Assembly (NCBI RefSeq): GCF_000377705.1
Contig: NZ_KB898627.1
Span: 62,001-126,000 of the forward strand
Length of the DNA: 64,000 bases
Direction: 5' to 3'
Source: Salsuginibacillus kocurii DSM 18087
Lineage (GTDB): Bacteria > Bacillota > Bacilli > Bacillales > Marinococcaceae
The notes under the pieces are model-generated. The model was not told where the DNA came from. It saw only the letters and a program-made list of their open reading frames with translations, and searched no databases. Both the position numbers and the translations under genes were made by a program. Below, in pieces: positions 42,411-50,851 of the stretch; within the stretch, counting starts at the first letter, position 1; each line of letters starts with the position of its first letter.

Positions 42411-44078
42411 TCATACAGCTTTTATTTGCAGTAAACGCACAGTAACTGCTCGAATGAGCTGCGGTAAAATGCCAAATGTGTATGGTTTATGAACCCGTTC
42501 TGTCCATTTGTGGCCATCTTTTCCATAGACCCCGATATTAATAGAAGGAATATTTAATGTTCGTATCGTCTCAGTCGGTATTGGATATAACTGCTCCATC
42601 GCCGGAAAGTTTTCAAGAAGAGCGGCCATCTCTTCATCTGTATCATGAAGGGAGAGAAAACTCCCGTCTGCCAGATATGGAAAAAATTGCTTCATCGCAA
42701 ATTGCTCTTTCGTTTCTTGTCCGACGGATGTTAATACCTTTTCAAGCTCTTCTAACAACTTCTCATCCCGGCTCTCATATTTGCGTAAATAATTATGAGG
42801 CAAATAGGGCGGGGCAAAAAAAAGAATAACCCGCGGCTGCTTGTGAGGATCTAAAGCCTGGAGCGTTTCTACAATTTTAAAGGCACGATCGCGCGGTTCT
42901 TCCCCATAGGATTCAGCCACAATTCGTTCTAATGCTTGATCAACGTCAATTCCTCTTTGTCTAAGTTGCTCCATATAAGATGACAGAGTGGTCACTTCAA
43001 CGGTCCAGCGGTACGGCTTGGCCGGGAGTCCGGTGTGCTCAATATATTGTTGATACGTATGAGCAAGATTTTCTTCTACTTCCAGACAAGCTGCTTTACA
43101 TTCTTTTAGTACGTTCTTCATCACATCTTTCGCCGTGTGCTCATATATAAAATAATTAAAATACATATAACTGCTTGTAGCAGTCTGTACATTATAGCTC
43201 TGCTTACTGTCACGCTGGTACAGGCAAGTTGGAGGCAGGGTTGCTTCTCCCGGAATACTCTCCATTAGGTTAAGGTTATTATGAATCCGTTTGTTGATCG
43301 CAGAAGCGATATAATTCGGGTCAATGCTTGTTAAGGTTTCCCCAACATGGGCTTCACGGCCGTAAACGTACACTGCAGGAAGAACCTTGCCTGCAGCCCC
43401 TGTATAAATGTATTTTAGCGGATCCCCGTCATAAAGAGGAGTAAAAAAATCGTTATTAATTGCGGCCGTATATGTCAGCCCAAAGTCATTTTGCAGGCGC
43501 TCAAGCTCTTCTAATGCTGTAATCACACCGAAGTTCTCTCCTTCTTCGTCAAAATTAAGCATGAGGAGAAGGTTTCCTTCAAGCTCCTCCGGATTTGTTA
43601 CAAAATAGAGGAAATTCGTTATATGAACAGCAATACCACTTTTCATATCAAGGGCCCCCCGCCCAAACAACCACTCTCCTGATTCAGCGTCAAGCTGGCT
43701 ATCTTGATCTTGTGGAGAAGCTTTAAAATACGACTCTAAGGCATCGGGTTCTAAAGCCTCATGCTGCAGCGGACCAAAATCTGAAATGCCAACTGTATCC
43801 ACATGAGCGTGGTAAATCAGCGTGCGAGTACTTTCAACGTCTTTTTGAAAAAAGGCAAATAAGTTCTTGCGTTGCTTCGGGTCCTGATCGTGACGAGCCG
43901 TCTGCACCCAGACATGGTCTGGATATTCTTTAAAGTAAGATTCATTTTCGAACAATTGCTTCACGTATTCAATGACATCGCCTTCTCCTTCGGTTCCATT
44001 GACGCTTTTAATTTTCATTAAAGCACGTGTCAACTGTTCTAATCTATCAGGGTGAGGGCTTATATCAACAGGATGCAT
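42411..44078 (-). CDS. rocB: RocB-like M20 family peptidase/deacylase, 555 aa
   Basis: A large M20 metallopeptidase of the RocB type, linked to arginine catabolism in Bacillus. Metal motifs: HAHVDTVG, GRGALDMKSGIA and LNFDEEGENFG. The C-terminal domain, with KPYTFGILPQLIRAVTVRLL, is typical of RocB. Its biochemical role is uncertain in all species. It lies downstream of an amino acid ABC transporter with no terminator identified between, so it might be part of that unit. Confidence 0.88.
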   Translation of the reverse strand: MHPVDISPHPDRLEQLTRALMKIKSVNGTEGEGDVIEYVKQLFENESYFKEYPDHVWVQTARHDQDPKQRKNLFAFFQKDVESTRTLIYHAHVDTVGISDFGPLQHEALEPDALESYFKASPQDQDSQLDAESGEWLFGRGALDMKSGIAVHITNFLYFVTNPEELEGNLLLMLNFDEEGENFGVITALEELERLQNDFGLTYTAAINNDFFTPLYDGDPLKYIYTGAAGKVLPAVYVYGREAHVGETLTSIDPNYIASAINKRIHNNLNLMESIPGEATLPPTCLYQRDSKQSYNVQTATSSYMYFNYFIYEHTAKDVMKNVLKECKAACLEVEENLAHTYQQYIEHTGLPAKPYRWTVEVTTLSSYMEQLRQRGIDVDQALERIVAESYGEEPRDRAFKIVETLQALDPHKQPRVILFFAPPYLPHNYLRKYESRDEKLLEELEKVLTSVGQETKEQFAMKQFFPYLADGSFLSLHDTDEEMAALLENFPAMEQLYPIPTETIRTLNIPSINIGVYGKDGHKWTERVHKPYTFGILPQLIRAVTVRLLQIKAV

Positions 44079-44156
44079 CCTAAATTGCTCCTTCCTTCTA
44101 AATTAGCAGTGCCATAAGGAAAAGCTGCCTAGCAATGAGACAGCTCCTGTTATCAT

Positions 44157-44879
44157 TTATAATACTTTGCTTAAAAAAGATTGTGTCCGTTCATGTTGGG
44201 GATCATCAAATAGCTGCTCTGGTGAGCCTTCTTCCATAAAAATTCCTTCATCGATAAAAAAGACACGATCTCCTACTTCTTTGGCAAAACCCATCTCATG
44301 AGTTACTACTACCATCGTCATCCCTTCATGCGCCAGGTCTTTCATTACTTCTAATACGTCTCCCACCAGTTCTGGGTCTAGAGCTGAGGTCGGTTCATCA
44401 AATAACATCACGTTCGGATTCATGGCAAGCGCCCTCGCAATCGCTACTCTCTGCTTTTGACCTCCTGATAGACTAGTAGGATACGTATTCGCTTTGTCAG
44501 CGAGGCCTACTTTTTCTAACAGCGGCAAAGCAGCATCCTCAGCTTCCTGTTTACTCAGCCCTTTTACTTTTTGCGGAGCAATCGTTACATTTTGCAAAAC
44601 GGACATATGAGGAAACAAGTTGAAATGCTGGAACACCATCCCTACCTTGCTCCGAATGTCATTAATGTCAGTGGAAGAATCAGTTAGATCAGTTCCATCA
44701 ATAAGAACGTGGCCTGATGTAACTTCTTCTAACAAGTTCAGGCAGCGCAAAAAGGTGCTTTTACCAGAACCGGACGGCCCAATCACACATACAACTTCTT
44801 TTTCATAAATCGTCGTCGAAAGTCCCTTCAATACCTCTGTTTCTCCGAATGATTTTCTCAAGTCTTTTACTTCAATCAT
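44157..44879 (-). CDS. polar amino acid ABC transporter ATPase, GlnQ-like, 240 aa
   Basis: The ATPase subunit: Walker [14 protein letters not shown]-loop [13 protein letters not shown], signature [15 protein letters not shown], Walker [13 protein letters not shown] and H-switch VVTHEMGF. This is the PAAT family that imports glutamine, arginine, cystine or similar. The start at 44879 ([12 protein letters not shown]) overlaps the permease stop by ATGA. It is the third gene of the SBP-permease-ATPase operon. Confidence 0.94.
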   Translation of the reverse strand: MIEVKDLRKSFGETEVLKGLSTTIYEKEVVCVIGPSGSGKSTFLRCLNLLEEVTSGHVLIDGTDLTDSSTDINDIRSKVGMVFQHFNLFPHMSVLQNVTIAPQKVKGLSKQEAEDAALPLLEKVGLADKANTYPTSLSGGQKQRVAIARALAMNPNVMLFDEPTSALDPELVGDVLEVMKDLAHEGMTMVVVTHEMGFAKEVGDRVFFIDEGIFMEEGSPEQLFDDPQHERTQSFLSKVL

Positions 44880-45535
44880 TTCTTCTCTAGCCTCCGTTCG
44901 TAGCGGCGCAAAATGACCATGGATGGGATCGTAATAATCAAGTACATCGCACAAACCATGAGGTAAGGTTCAAAGTAAGTGAAAGTACCACTGGCATACT
45001 GACGTCCTTGATACAGAATATCCGTCACTGCAATCGCTGAAAAGAGTGATGTATCTTTCAAGCTGATAATAAATTGGTTGCCAAGCGGCGGAATCATGCG
45101 TTTCAAGGCTTGTGGCCAAATTATGTAACGCATAGTTTGGGAGGAAGAAAGACCAAGTGACCGACCTGCTTCACGTTGACCGTCTTCTACTGATTCCACC
45201 GACCCGCGTACAATCTCTGCAATATAAGCACCTGCATTAAGTGCGATCGCAAGGATAGAAGCTGTTAATTTATCCAAGCTCACACCTAATAGATCTGGCA
45301 AGCCGAAATAAATAAAGAAGATCTGAGCAAGAAGCGGAGTGCCCCGGACAACTTCGATATATACGGTAGCAATTCCATAGACAATTTTATTTTTCGAAAT
45401 GCGCATTAGACCAAATATGGCCCCTAACACAAAACCTAGAAAAACCCCGACAAAGGTGATTAAAAGTGTGAATTGAAGCCCTTCAAGAAGCAATGGCAGA
45501 ACTTCAATGTAATGATTGACTGAAAATATGTACAC
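44876..45535 (-). CDS. polar amino acid ABC transporter permease, 219 aa
   Basis: A five-helix His/Glu/Gln/Arg/opine family permease: [20 protein letters not shown] with the conserved [21 protein letters not shown] and the EAA-loop [21 protein letters not shown]. It probably acts as a homodimer since only one permease is encoded. Translation starts at GTG with an AGAAGGGA site. It follows the binding-protein gene by 81 bp. Confidence 0.93.
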   Translation of the reverse strand: MYIFSVNHYIEVLPLLLEGLQFTLLITFVGVFLGFVLGAIFGLMRISKNKIVYGIATVYIEVVRGTPLLAQIFFIYFGLPDLLGVSLDKLTASILAIALNAGAYIAEIVRGSVESVEDGQREAGRSLGLSSSQTMRYIIWPQALKRMIPPLGNQFIISLKDTSLFSAIAVTDILYQGRQYASGTFTYFEPYLMVCAMYLIITIPSMVILRRYERRLEKK

Positions 45536-45616
45536 GTTGTCTACATCCCTTCTTGTTGAAGTAACGCTTATGAATGTGGAGAAAGCGCAACAGGCAACTG
45601 CCTGTCACGCTCTTCC

Positions 45617-46663
45617 TTACTCGTCATCTTCGTCATCATCTTCATCGGTGTCTTCTTCGTCGCTGCCATCTTCACCTTCATCTTCGCCTTCTTCGTCTGC
45701 ATCCTCTTCTTCTGCCTCATCATCTGCTTCGCCGTTATCACCGTTTGCGGCTAAGTCTTCTCTAGCTTCGTCAAGCGCATCCATATCAGGGCTGCCACCA
45801 AACCACTCATCATAAATCTCTTCGAATGTTCCATCTTCCTGTAAGTTGTCAATTGCTTCATCTACTTCATCTCGCAGCTCAGATTCAGGTGGGAAAGCAA
45901 TACCATAAAACTCACCTGTCAATGTGTCACCAACGATTTGAAGCTCACCGCCTGTTTCTGTTTCAGAATAATACTGAACGTTTGGCAGGTCATAGAGCAC
46001 CGCATCTGCTCGGTCGGTAAGAACAGCTTGGTACGCTTCTGCAATTTCTGGAAATGCTTCAATATCAGCATCCGTATTTTCGCCTAAATAATCTTCACTC
46101 GTAGAACCGACACGTGTTGCCACGGTCATTCCATCAACGTCATCTATGGATTGAATCTCTTCATTGCCATCCTGAATGGCCAGTACAAGCCCTGCCTGGT
46201 AGTAAGGTTGAGAGAAATCAATATTCTCCTGGCGCTCTTCAGTAATTGTCATTCCAGCTATCCCCATATCAAAGGACCCCGAAGGAATGGCAGCAACAAT
46301 ACCAGAAAACTCCATTTGCTCAATTTCAATATCAAATTCTGCTTCATCTGCAATGGCATTGATCAGGTCAATGTCAAAGCCTACTAGTTCATCATCTTCA
46401 ATAAATTCAAATGGAATGTAGTTATTATCTGTCGCGACAGTATATGTTGGACGATCGCCATTATCTGCCGTTTCTTCCTCTTCATCCTCATCTTCTTCTA
46501 CTTCTTCACTTTCTTCCTCTTCTTCCTCATCTTCTTCCGTTTCTACTTCCTCATCATTATCTTCTCCATCTGCAGTTGTTTCTTCAGCATCATCTCCAGC
46601 TCCACAGGCGGCTGAAAAGATAAGCCCAAGCGATACAACTGATAACAATAATGGTTTTTTCAT
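45617..46663 (-). CDS. amino acid ABC transporter binding lipoprotein with acidic tails at both ends, 348 aa
   Basis: A lipoprotein signal MKKPLLLSVVSLGLIFSAAC (Cys20) is followed by about 50 residues of Glu/Asp-rich linker, then a normal family-3 solute-binding domain (YTVATDNNYIPFEF, VGFDIDLINAIADEA, GMTITEERQENIDFS, IYDEWFG), and then a second acidic tail of about 50 residues rich in Glu, Asp and Gly. The binding core has usual length; the two tails are extra. It is first in the operon. Confidence 0.9.
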   Translation of the reverse strand: MKKPLLLSVVSLGLIFSAACGAGDDAEETTADGEDNDEEVETEEDEEEEEESEEVEEDEDEEEETADNGDRPTYTVATDNNYIPFEFIEDDELVGFDIDLINAIADEAEFDIEIEQMEFSGIVAAIPSGSFDMGIAGMTITEERQENIDFSQPYYQAGLVLAIQDGNEEIQSIDDVDGMTVATRVGSTSEDYLGENTDADIEAFPEIAEAYQAVLTDRADAVLYDLPNVQYYSETETGGELQIVGDTLTGEFYGIAFPPESELRDEVDEAIDNLQEDGTFEEIYDEWFGGSPDMDALDEAREDLAANGDNGEADDEAEEEDADEEGEDEGEDGSDEEDTDEDDDEDDE

Positions 46664-46979
46664 GATGATTCCCCCTTTTTAATTTCCAACCAAGACCTAA
46701 ATTCAGTCTTATGATGGAAGTATAGCACAAGCATTCTTTTTTTTCTAACTTTTAAAAATTTTTTAATAGAGCTATATTCCTATATTAACCCGTATCTAGC
46801 TTGCCTTTTCTTTTCATACCATTATTTCTTTGCATCCATTGGCACTTGCTTTTTTATAAAATGTTCTAACTGATATGTAAGAGATTTTTAGTTTATCCCG
46901 TTGGAACTAGAAGAAATACCTAGGTATCTCGCTAATTTATGTAGGTCAAAAGATATATTTTCTTATTTTGTTCATAAAC

Positions 46980-47245
46980 GAATCAATTTCATAATGACGT
47001 TTTATGAGCCTAAAACAAATATTATCTATTTGTTTTTTATTTAGTATACGGAATTTCAAAAGTGACTGAAACGTAAGACGGGACTCCCATAGGATAAAGC
47101 GCAGTCTGAACATCCACTTTTTCGAGGGTAAAGCCCATCGAAAAAGATAGCTGAAGACAAGCCCTCGGGAAAGCGTCCGTCTGAAGTGAAGGTCACATTT
47201 ATGAGTCGGATGTTCACATCTTATTTTGAATGATGAAAATGATTC
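46980..47245 (+). mobile_element. MITE-like element, copy B (266 bp)
   Basis: The terminal inverted repeats GAATCAATTTCATAATG and, in complement on the right, GAATCATTTTCATCATTC are flanked on both sides by AAAC (46976-46979 and 47246-47249), a likely 4-bp target duplication. The nested inverted pair AGACGG/CCGTCT and a hairpin CTTTTTCGA/TCGAAAAAG are in the core. It has no transposase. The ORF-like frame crossing it is not coding. 46664-46979 holds no other gene. Confidence 0.78.
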
Positions 47246-47349
47246 AAACTTTTTGTAAAAAGTTTCATACCGCTTTTGTAAGACAGACTCTTTCAATGAT
47301 AGAGGATAGGACTCAGCAATTAAAGAAACCGACGCGCAGAGAGGAATTA

Positions 47350-47399
47350 ATAAAGAACAAAGAGCTGTCCCATACGTCAAACGTTTTGAGACAGCCTCT
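47350..47399 (-). terminator. possible terminator of the copper operon
   Basis: The minus-strand AGAGGCTGTC pairs with GACAGCTCT with one bulge and a long loop, followed by TTGTTCTTTATT. It lies about 380 bp past the end of the 49-aa gene. Confidence 0.4.
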
Positions 47400-47482
47400 T
47401 GTTACTTATTCTTCATAGATGTCCCTAGCATTGCAAAACTGTCCAAAGGTTCATCACTCATTAGATACTCATTCAATATAGT

Positions 47483-47613
47483 AGTTTCAGTTCTTCACTC
47501 CAGGCGGAAGGTTTCACCACAGGCATAAGCGGAGACCAGGTGGTTCGTCCATGGAAAGGAAGCGGATGAAGTCGCTAAACAAACGAAACTAGGAGCATAC
47601 GTTTCCCAGTGCT
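47483..47613 (-). repeat. dispersed repeat, family 2, copy 2
   Basis: Its complement aligns with 15240-15342, sharing GTTTAGCGACTTC and CCTTTCCATGGACGAAC in order. The surrounding DNA, 47400-47782, holds no gene. Confidence 0.6.
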
Positions 47614-47782
47614 TCGTCTCGTGGGTACATTCGCACCGCTAGTGAACAGATGGCCGTATACGCAAATACAACAGCAGGCGGGCATCTTCCTTCCCCACAG
47701 AGGGAAAAGAAGAACTCTATACACCGCTGAGAAATTAGCGGAAGACCATACCGAACTTCAATGGTCGCCCTTTTATACATTA

Positions 47783-47932
47783 CTAAATCTTCTCTTCACT
47801 CACGTGTTGAAAACTATGATGTTCTTCTCGTTCAGCTGGCTCCAATACATCTTCGAACAGATAGTAGCCTGCAATCACAAGGGCAAGCCAACTGAAGGCT
47901 CCGAGGATCCACTTTCGTATAATGGGACTCAT
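47783..47932 (-). CDS. small single-pass membrane protein downstream of copA, 49 aa
   Basis: The ATG is eight bases after the AAAAGGAG site that overlaps the end of copA; the copA stop is only five bases from this start. The protein begins MSPIIRKWILGAFSWLAL, has one membrane helix (residues 8-26) and then an acidic, His-containing tail (EPAEREEHHSFQHVSEEK). Two or three His residues could bind metal. It looks like a co-translated partner of CopA, but no family is recognised. Confidence 0.65.
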   Translation of the reverse strand: MSPIIRKWILGAFSWLALVIAGYYLFEDVLEPAEREEHHSFQHVSEEKI

Positions 47933-47937
47933 ATAGT

Positions 47938-50373
47938 CTACGCTCCTTTTACCGTTTGATCAGTCTGGGCCGTAACTTTGATCCGCTGCAGCCTTAAGGC
48001 GTTCAATACGACCGATACTGAGCTAAATGCCATCGCAGCACCCGCCACCCACGGAGCTAAAAATCCAGCAGCTGCAATTGGCAGGGCTGACGTATTATAA
48101 ATAAAAGCGAAGAACAAGTTTTGTTTAATATTTCGCATTGTTAACCGACTCATTAAGACGGCATCTGCTGCGCTGTTTAAATCACCGCGCATTAATGTGA
48201 TATCAGCTGCCTCGATTGCTACATCCGTTCCTGTGCCAATCGCCATGCCAATATTAGCGACTGCAAGCGCAGGCGCATCATTTATGCCGTCTCCCACCAT
48301 TGCCACTTTTCTGCCGTTTTGTTGCAGTCGTTCAATTTCTTTGGACTTTTCTTCAGGGAGCACTTCCGCCAGTACTTCATCCACTCCAACTTGAGCTGCA
48401 ATCGCACGGGCTGTTCGTTCATTGTCGCCAGTCAGCATAATAACGTGATGTCCTTCTGCTTTAAGACGAGATATCGCTTCTTTAGAAGAATCTTTAATCG
48501 TATCAGAAACTGCGGTGAGGCCTGCATATATACCGTCTACTGCTACCAGCATCGCAGTTTTCCCTTCTGCTTCAAGTTGTTCCATCACCACTTCAGCGCC
48601 GGCAGGAATTTGAACCTTATGGTCAGACAGCAATTTACGGGTCCCGATTAATGTCAAATGGCCATCAACAGATGCTTCAACCCCCGCTCCGGGTATAGCT
48701 GCAAAGTTTTCTGCCTGACCTAACTTAATGCCTTGTTCTTCTATTCCTTTCACCAGGGCCCGAGCTAATGGGTGTTCTGAGACTTTTTCAACAGAACCGA
48801 CAAGCCGAAGAAACTCTTGTTCATCTGCCCATTCCGTCTCTATCGTGGTTAACTCCGGTTCACCTTTCGTAACTGTTCCTGTCTTATCCAATACGACGGT
48901 ATCAATCGCCCGGGTACTTTCTAAATATTCTCCGCCTTTAAATAATACTCCCATTTCTGCCGACCGACCTGACCCGGCCATAATAGAAGTCGGAGTAGCA
49001 AGTCCGAGCGCGCATGGACAGGCAATAACTAGAATAGAAATCGTGGGAATGAGAGCAGCAGCCATATTTCCCGGGGCAAAGATAAAGTACCAGCCGAGAA
49101 ACGTCAGCACAGCAAAGATGACTACAGCCGGCACAAATACGCTCGAGACTTTATCCACCATTCGCTGAATGTTTGCTTTCGAGCCTTGAGCCTCTTCTAC
49201 AACTTTGACGATTTGTGCAAGGGCGGTATCTTTTCCTACTCTCGTCGCTTCTACTGTTAAAGCGCCATTTTTGTTAATTGTTGCCCCAATCACTTCATCA
49301 CCCTCTGATTTATCAATGGGCAGGCTTTCACCAGTCAACATCGATTCATCAATAGCTGAACGACCCTTTTTTACGATACCGTCCACTGGTATTTTTTCAC
49401 CAGGCTTCACACGTAACAGATCTCCTTTAACCACGTCTTCTACAGGGATTTCTCTTTCTACTCCCTCGCGGACAACTGTAGCTGTATTTGCCCGTAAGCC
49501 TAGTAGTTTTTTTATGGCTTGGGACGTGCGCCCTTTTGCTCTAGCTTCAAATAATTTACCTAAAACGATAAGAGTAATTATAATAGCTGCTGCTTCGAAG
49601 TAGAGTTCGGGCATAGCTTCACCGGTGCCCATCCACTGCCAACCTAAATAAATGCTGTAAAAATAAGCTGCTGACGTCCCCATCGCAACCAGCACATCCA
49701 TATTCGCTGACTTATTTTTAAGAGCTTTATAGGCATTTCGGTAGAACTGAGCACCGACAATAAATTGCACAGGAGTAGCTAAAGCGAGCTGAACCCATGG
49801 ATTCATAAATAACTCCGGCACCCACAAAAACGCTGTGAATTCAAAATGAGTGACCATTGTCCAGAGTAAAGGCAGCGTTAAAATAGCAGCAAAAATAAAC
49901 TTTCCGGTTTGCAGCTCGATCTCTTCATCACGCACATCGTGACCTTCACTCTCTGCTTTTTCATGAAGCTGAAAGCCGGCTTTGTCTACAGCTTGTTTCA
50001 TATCACCCACTTCTACAGCCGCATCAATATATGAGACACTTGCCGTTTCTAACGCTAAATTAACGTTCGCTTCCTGTACACCCTCTAAACGAGTCAGCAC
50101 TTTCTCTACGCGGTTGGAACATGCAGCGCAGGTCATGCCAGTCACATCAAATTCTACTTCTTCCGACCGAACTTGATAGCCTAATTCCTCAACCTTCCTT
50201 GCTAACTCTTCCAGATCCGTACGTTCTTCATCATAGGTGACAGCTGCATGTTCGGTTGCTATATTCACATTCGCATCATGAACACCTTCCACACTTTTGA
50301 GCCCTTTTTCTACTCGAGTGGTACAAGCAGCACAGGTCATTCCGCTAATTTGCAACGTAGTCTCCTTGCTCAT
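47938..50373 (-). CDS. copA: copper-exporting P1B-type ATPase CopA, 811 aa
   Basis: Exports Cu(I) from the cytoplasm. Two N-terminal heavy-metal domains ([13 protein letters not shown] near residue 11 and [13 protein letters not shown] near 79), eight membrane helices with the metal motif [11 protein letters not shown] in helix 6, phosphorylation site DKTGTVTKG, and a [12 protein letters not shown] and [14 protein letters not shown] domain. The length is normal. It sits just downstream of csoR (25 bp) on the same strand, and is followed by a small membrane protein. Confidence 0.96.
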   Translation of the reverse strand: MSKETTLQISGMTCAACTTRVEKGLKSVEGVHDANVNIATEHAAVTYDEERTDLEELARKVEELGYQVRSEEVEFDVTGMTCAACSNRVEKVLTRLEGVQEANVNLALETASVSYIDAAVEVGDMKQAVDKAGFQLHEKAESEGHDVRDEEIELQTGKFIFAAILTLPLLWTMVTHFEFTAFLWVPELFMNPWVQLALATPVQFIVGAQFYRNAYKALKNKSANMDVLVAMGTSAAYFYSIYLGWQWMGTGEAMPELYFEAAAIIITLIVLGKLFEARAKGRTSQAIKKLLGLRANTATVVREGVEREIPVEDVVKGDLLRVKPGEKIPVDGIVKKGRSAIDESMLTGESLPIDKSEGDEVIGATINKNGALTVEATRVGKDTALAQIVKVVEEAQGSKANIQRMVDKVSSVFVPAVVIFAVLTFLGWYFIFAPGNMAAALIPTISILVIACPCALGLATPTSIMAGSGRSAEMGVLFKGGEYLESTRAIDTVVLDKTGTVTKGEPELTTIETEWADEQEFLRLVGSVEKVSEHPLARALVKGIEEQGIKLGQAENFAAIPGAGVEASVDGHLTLIGTRKLLSDHKVQIPAGAEVVMEQLEAEGKTAMLVAVDGIYAGLTAVSDTIKDSSKEAISRLKAEGHHVIMLTGDNERTARAIAAQVGVDEVLAEVLPEEKSKEIERLQQNGRKVAMVGDGINDAPALAVANIGMAIGTGTDVAIEAADITLMRGDLNSAADAVLMSRLTMRNIKQNLFFAFIYNTSALPIAAAGFLAPWVAGAAMAFSSVSVVLNALRLQRIKVTAQTDQTVKGA

Positions 50374-50398
50374 TTTTGCCCCCCTCCCTCATTTGTTC

Positions 50399-50689
50399 TT
50401 ACTTCATCATTCGATTCATGAGACCAACAAGCTCATCAATCGCTTCTTCACCTTCTCCATCCTGAATAGCTTTTGCTACACAATGGTGGGTATGATCTTC
50501 CATTAAATGGACAGATACTTTGTTTACCGCGGATTGTACGGCTGCGATTTGGTTTAAAATATCAATACAATAACGGTCTTCTTCTACCATGTTGTGAATG
50601 CCGCGAACTTGACCTTCTATTCGTTTCAATCGATTTAACAGCTGTTCTTTGTTTGGTTGTATTGTGCTTTTATGAGAATGATGATTCAT
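50399..50689 (-). CDS. csoR: copper-sensing repressor CsoR, 96 aa
   Basis: A DUF156/CsoR helical repressor: LLNRLKRIEGQVRGIHNMVEE, then DRYCIDILNQIAAV with the first Cu ligand Cys, and SVHLMEDHTHHCVAKA giving the His and second Cys. Cu(I) binding releases DNA. Start MNHHSHKSTI is chosen as it lies seven bases after AAAAGGAG. It is first in the csoR-copA operon and is presumably autoregulated through the operator at 50714-50730. Confidence 0.95.
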   Translation of the reverse strand: MNHHSHKSTIQPNKEQLLNRLKRIEGQVRGIHNMVEEDRYCIDILNQIAAVQSAVNKVSVHLMEDHTHHCVAKAIQDGEGEEAIDELVGLMNRMMK

Positions 50690-50713
50690 CATATCGCTCC
50701 TTTTAAAATACAT

Positions 50714-50757
50714 ATACCCCGTACCCCTATGTTACCTGGTTGCTTTTTTTCCGTCAA
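50714..50757 (-). promoter_or_regulatory. csoR-copA promoter with GC-rich CsoR-like operator
   Basis: On the minus strand TTGACG (50752-50757) and TAACAT (50729-50734) are 17 bp apart. Overlapping the start site is ATAGGGGTACGGGGTAT (50714-50730), which shares the TACGGGG-TAT core of the known Bacillus copZA CsoR operator. CsoR bound there would block transcription in low copper. Confidence 0.7.
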
Positions 50758-50801
50758 CATTCACATCTATATTCAAGGCTCTCCACCTCAACCGAATCAT
50801 G

Positions 50802-50830
50802 AAAAAAGACTGCCAACTAGGCAGCCTTTT
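50802..50830 (-). terminator. terminator after oppA
   Basis: GGCTGCC/GGCAGTC pairs with one mismatch around a five-base loop, then six T on the minus strand, 22 bp past the oppA stop. Confidence 0.75.
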
Positions 50831-50851
50831 CTCATTTAATGAGCCTCGTTC

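Noticed and set aside
45516-45815. A Ser-rich plus-strand ORF
   Set aside because: Antisense of the acidic C-terminal tail of the amino acid binding protein.
46946-47380. A 144-codon minus-strand ORF across MITE copy B
   Set aside because: It lies within the repeat element, lacks a ribosome-binding site, and the matching region of the other copies does not keep the frame.
47609-47959. A 116-codon plus-strand ORF
   Set aside because: It overlaps a decayed repeat, the better-supported 49-aa gene on the other strand and the end of copA; no ribosome-binding site.
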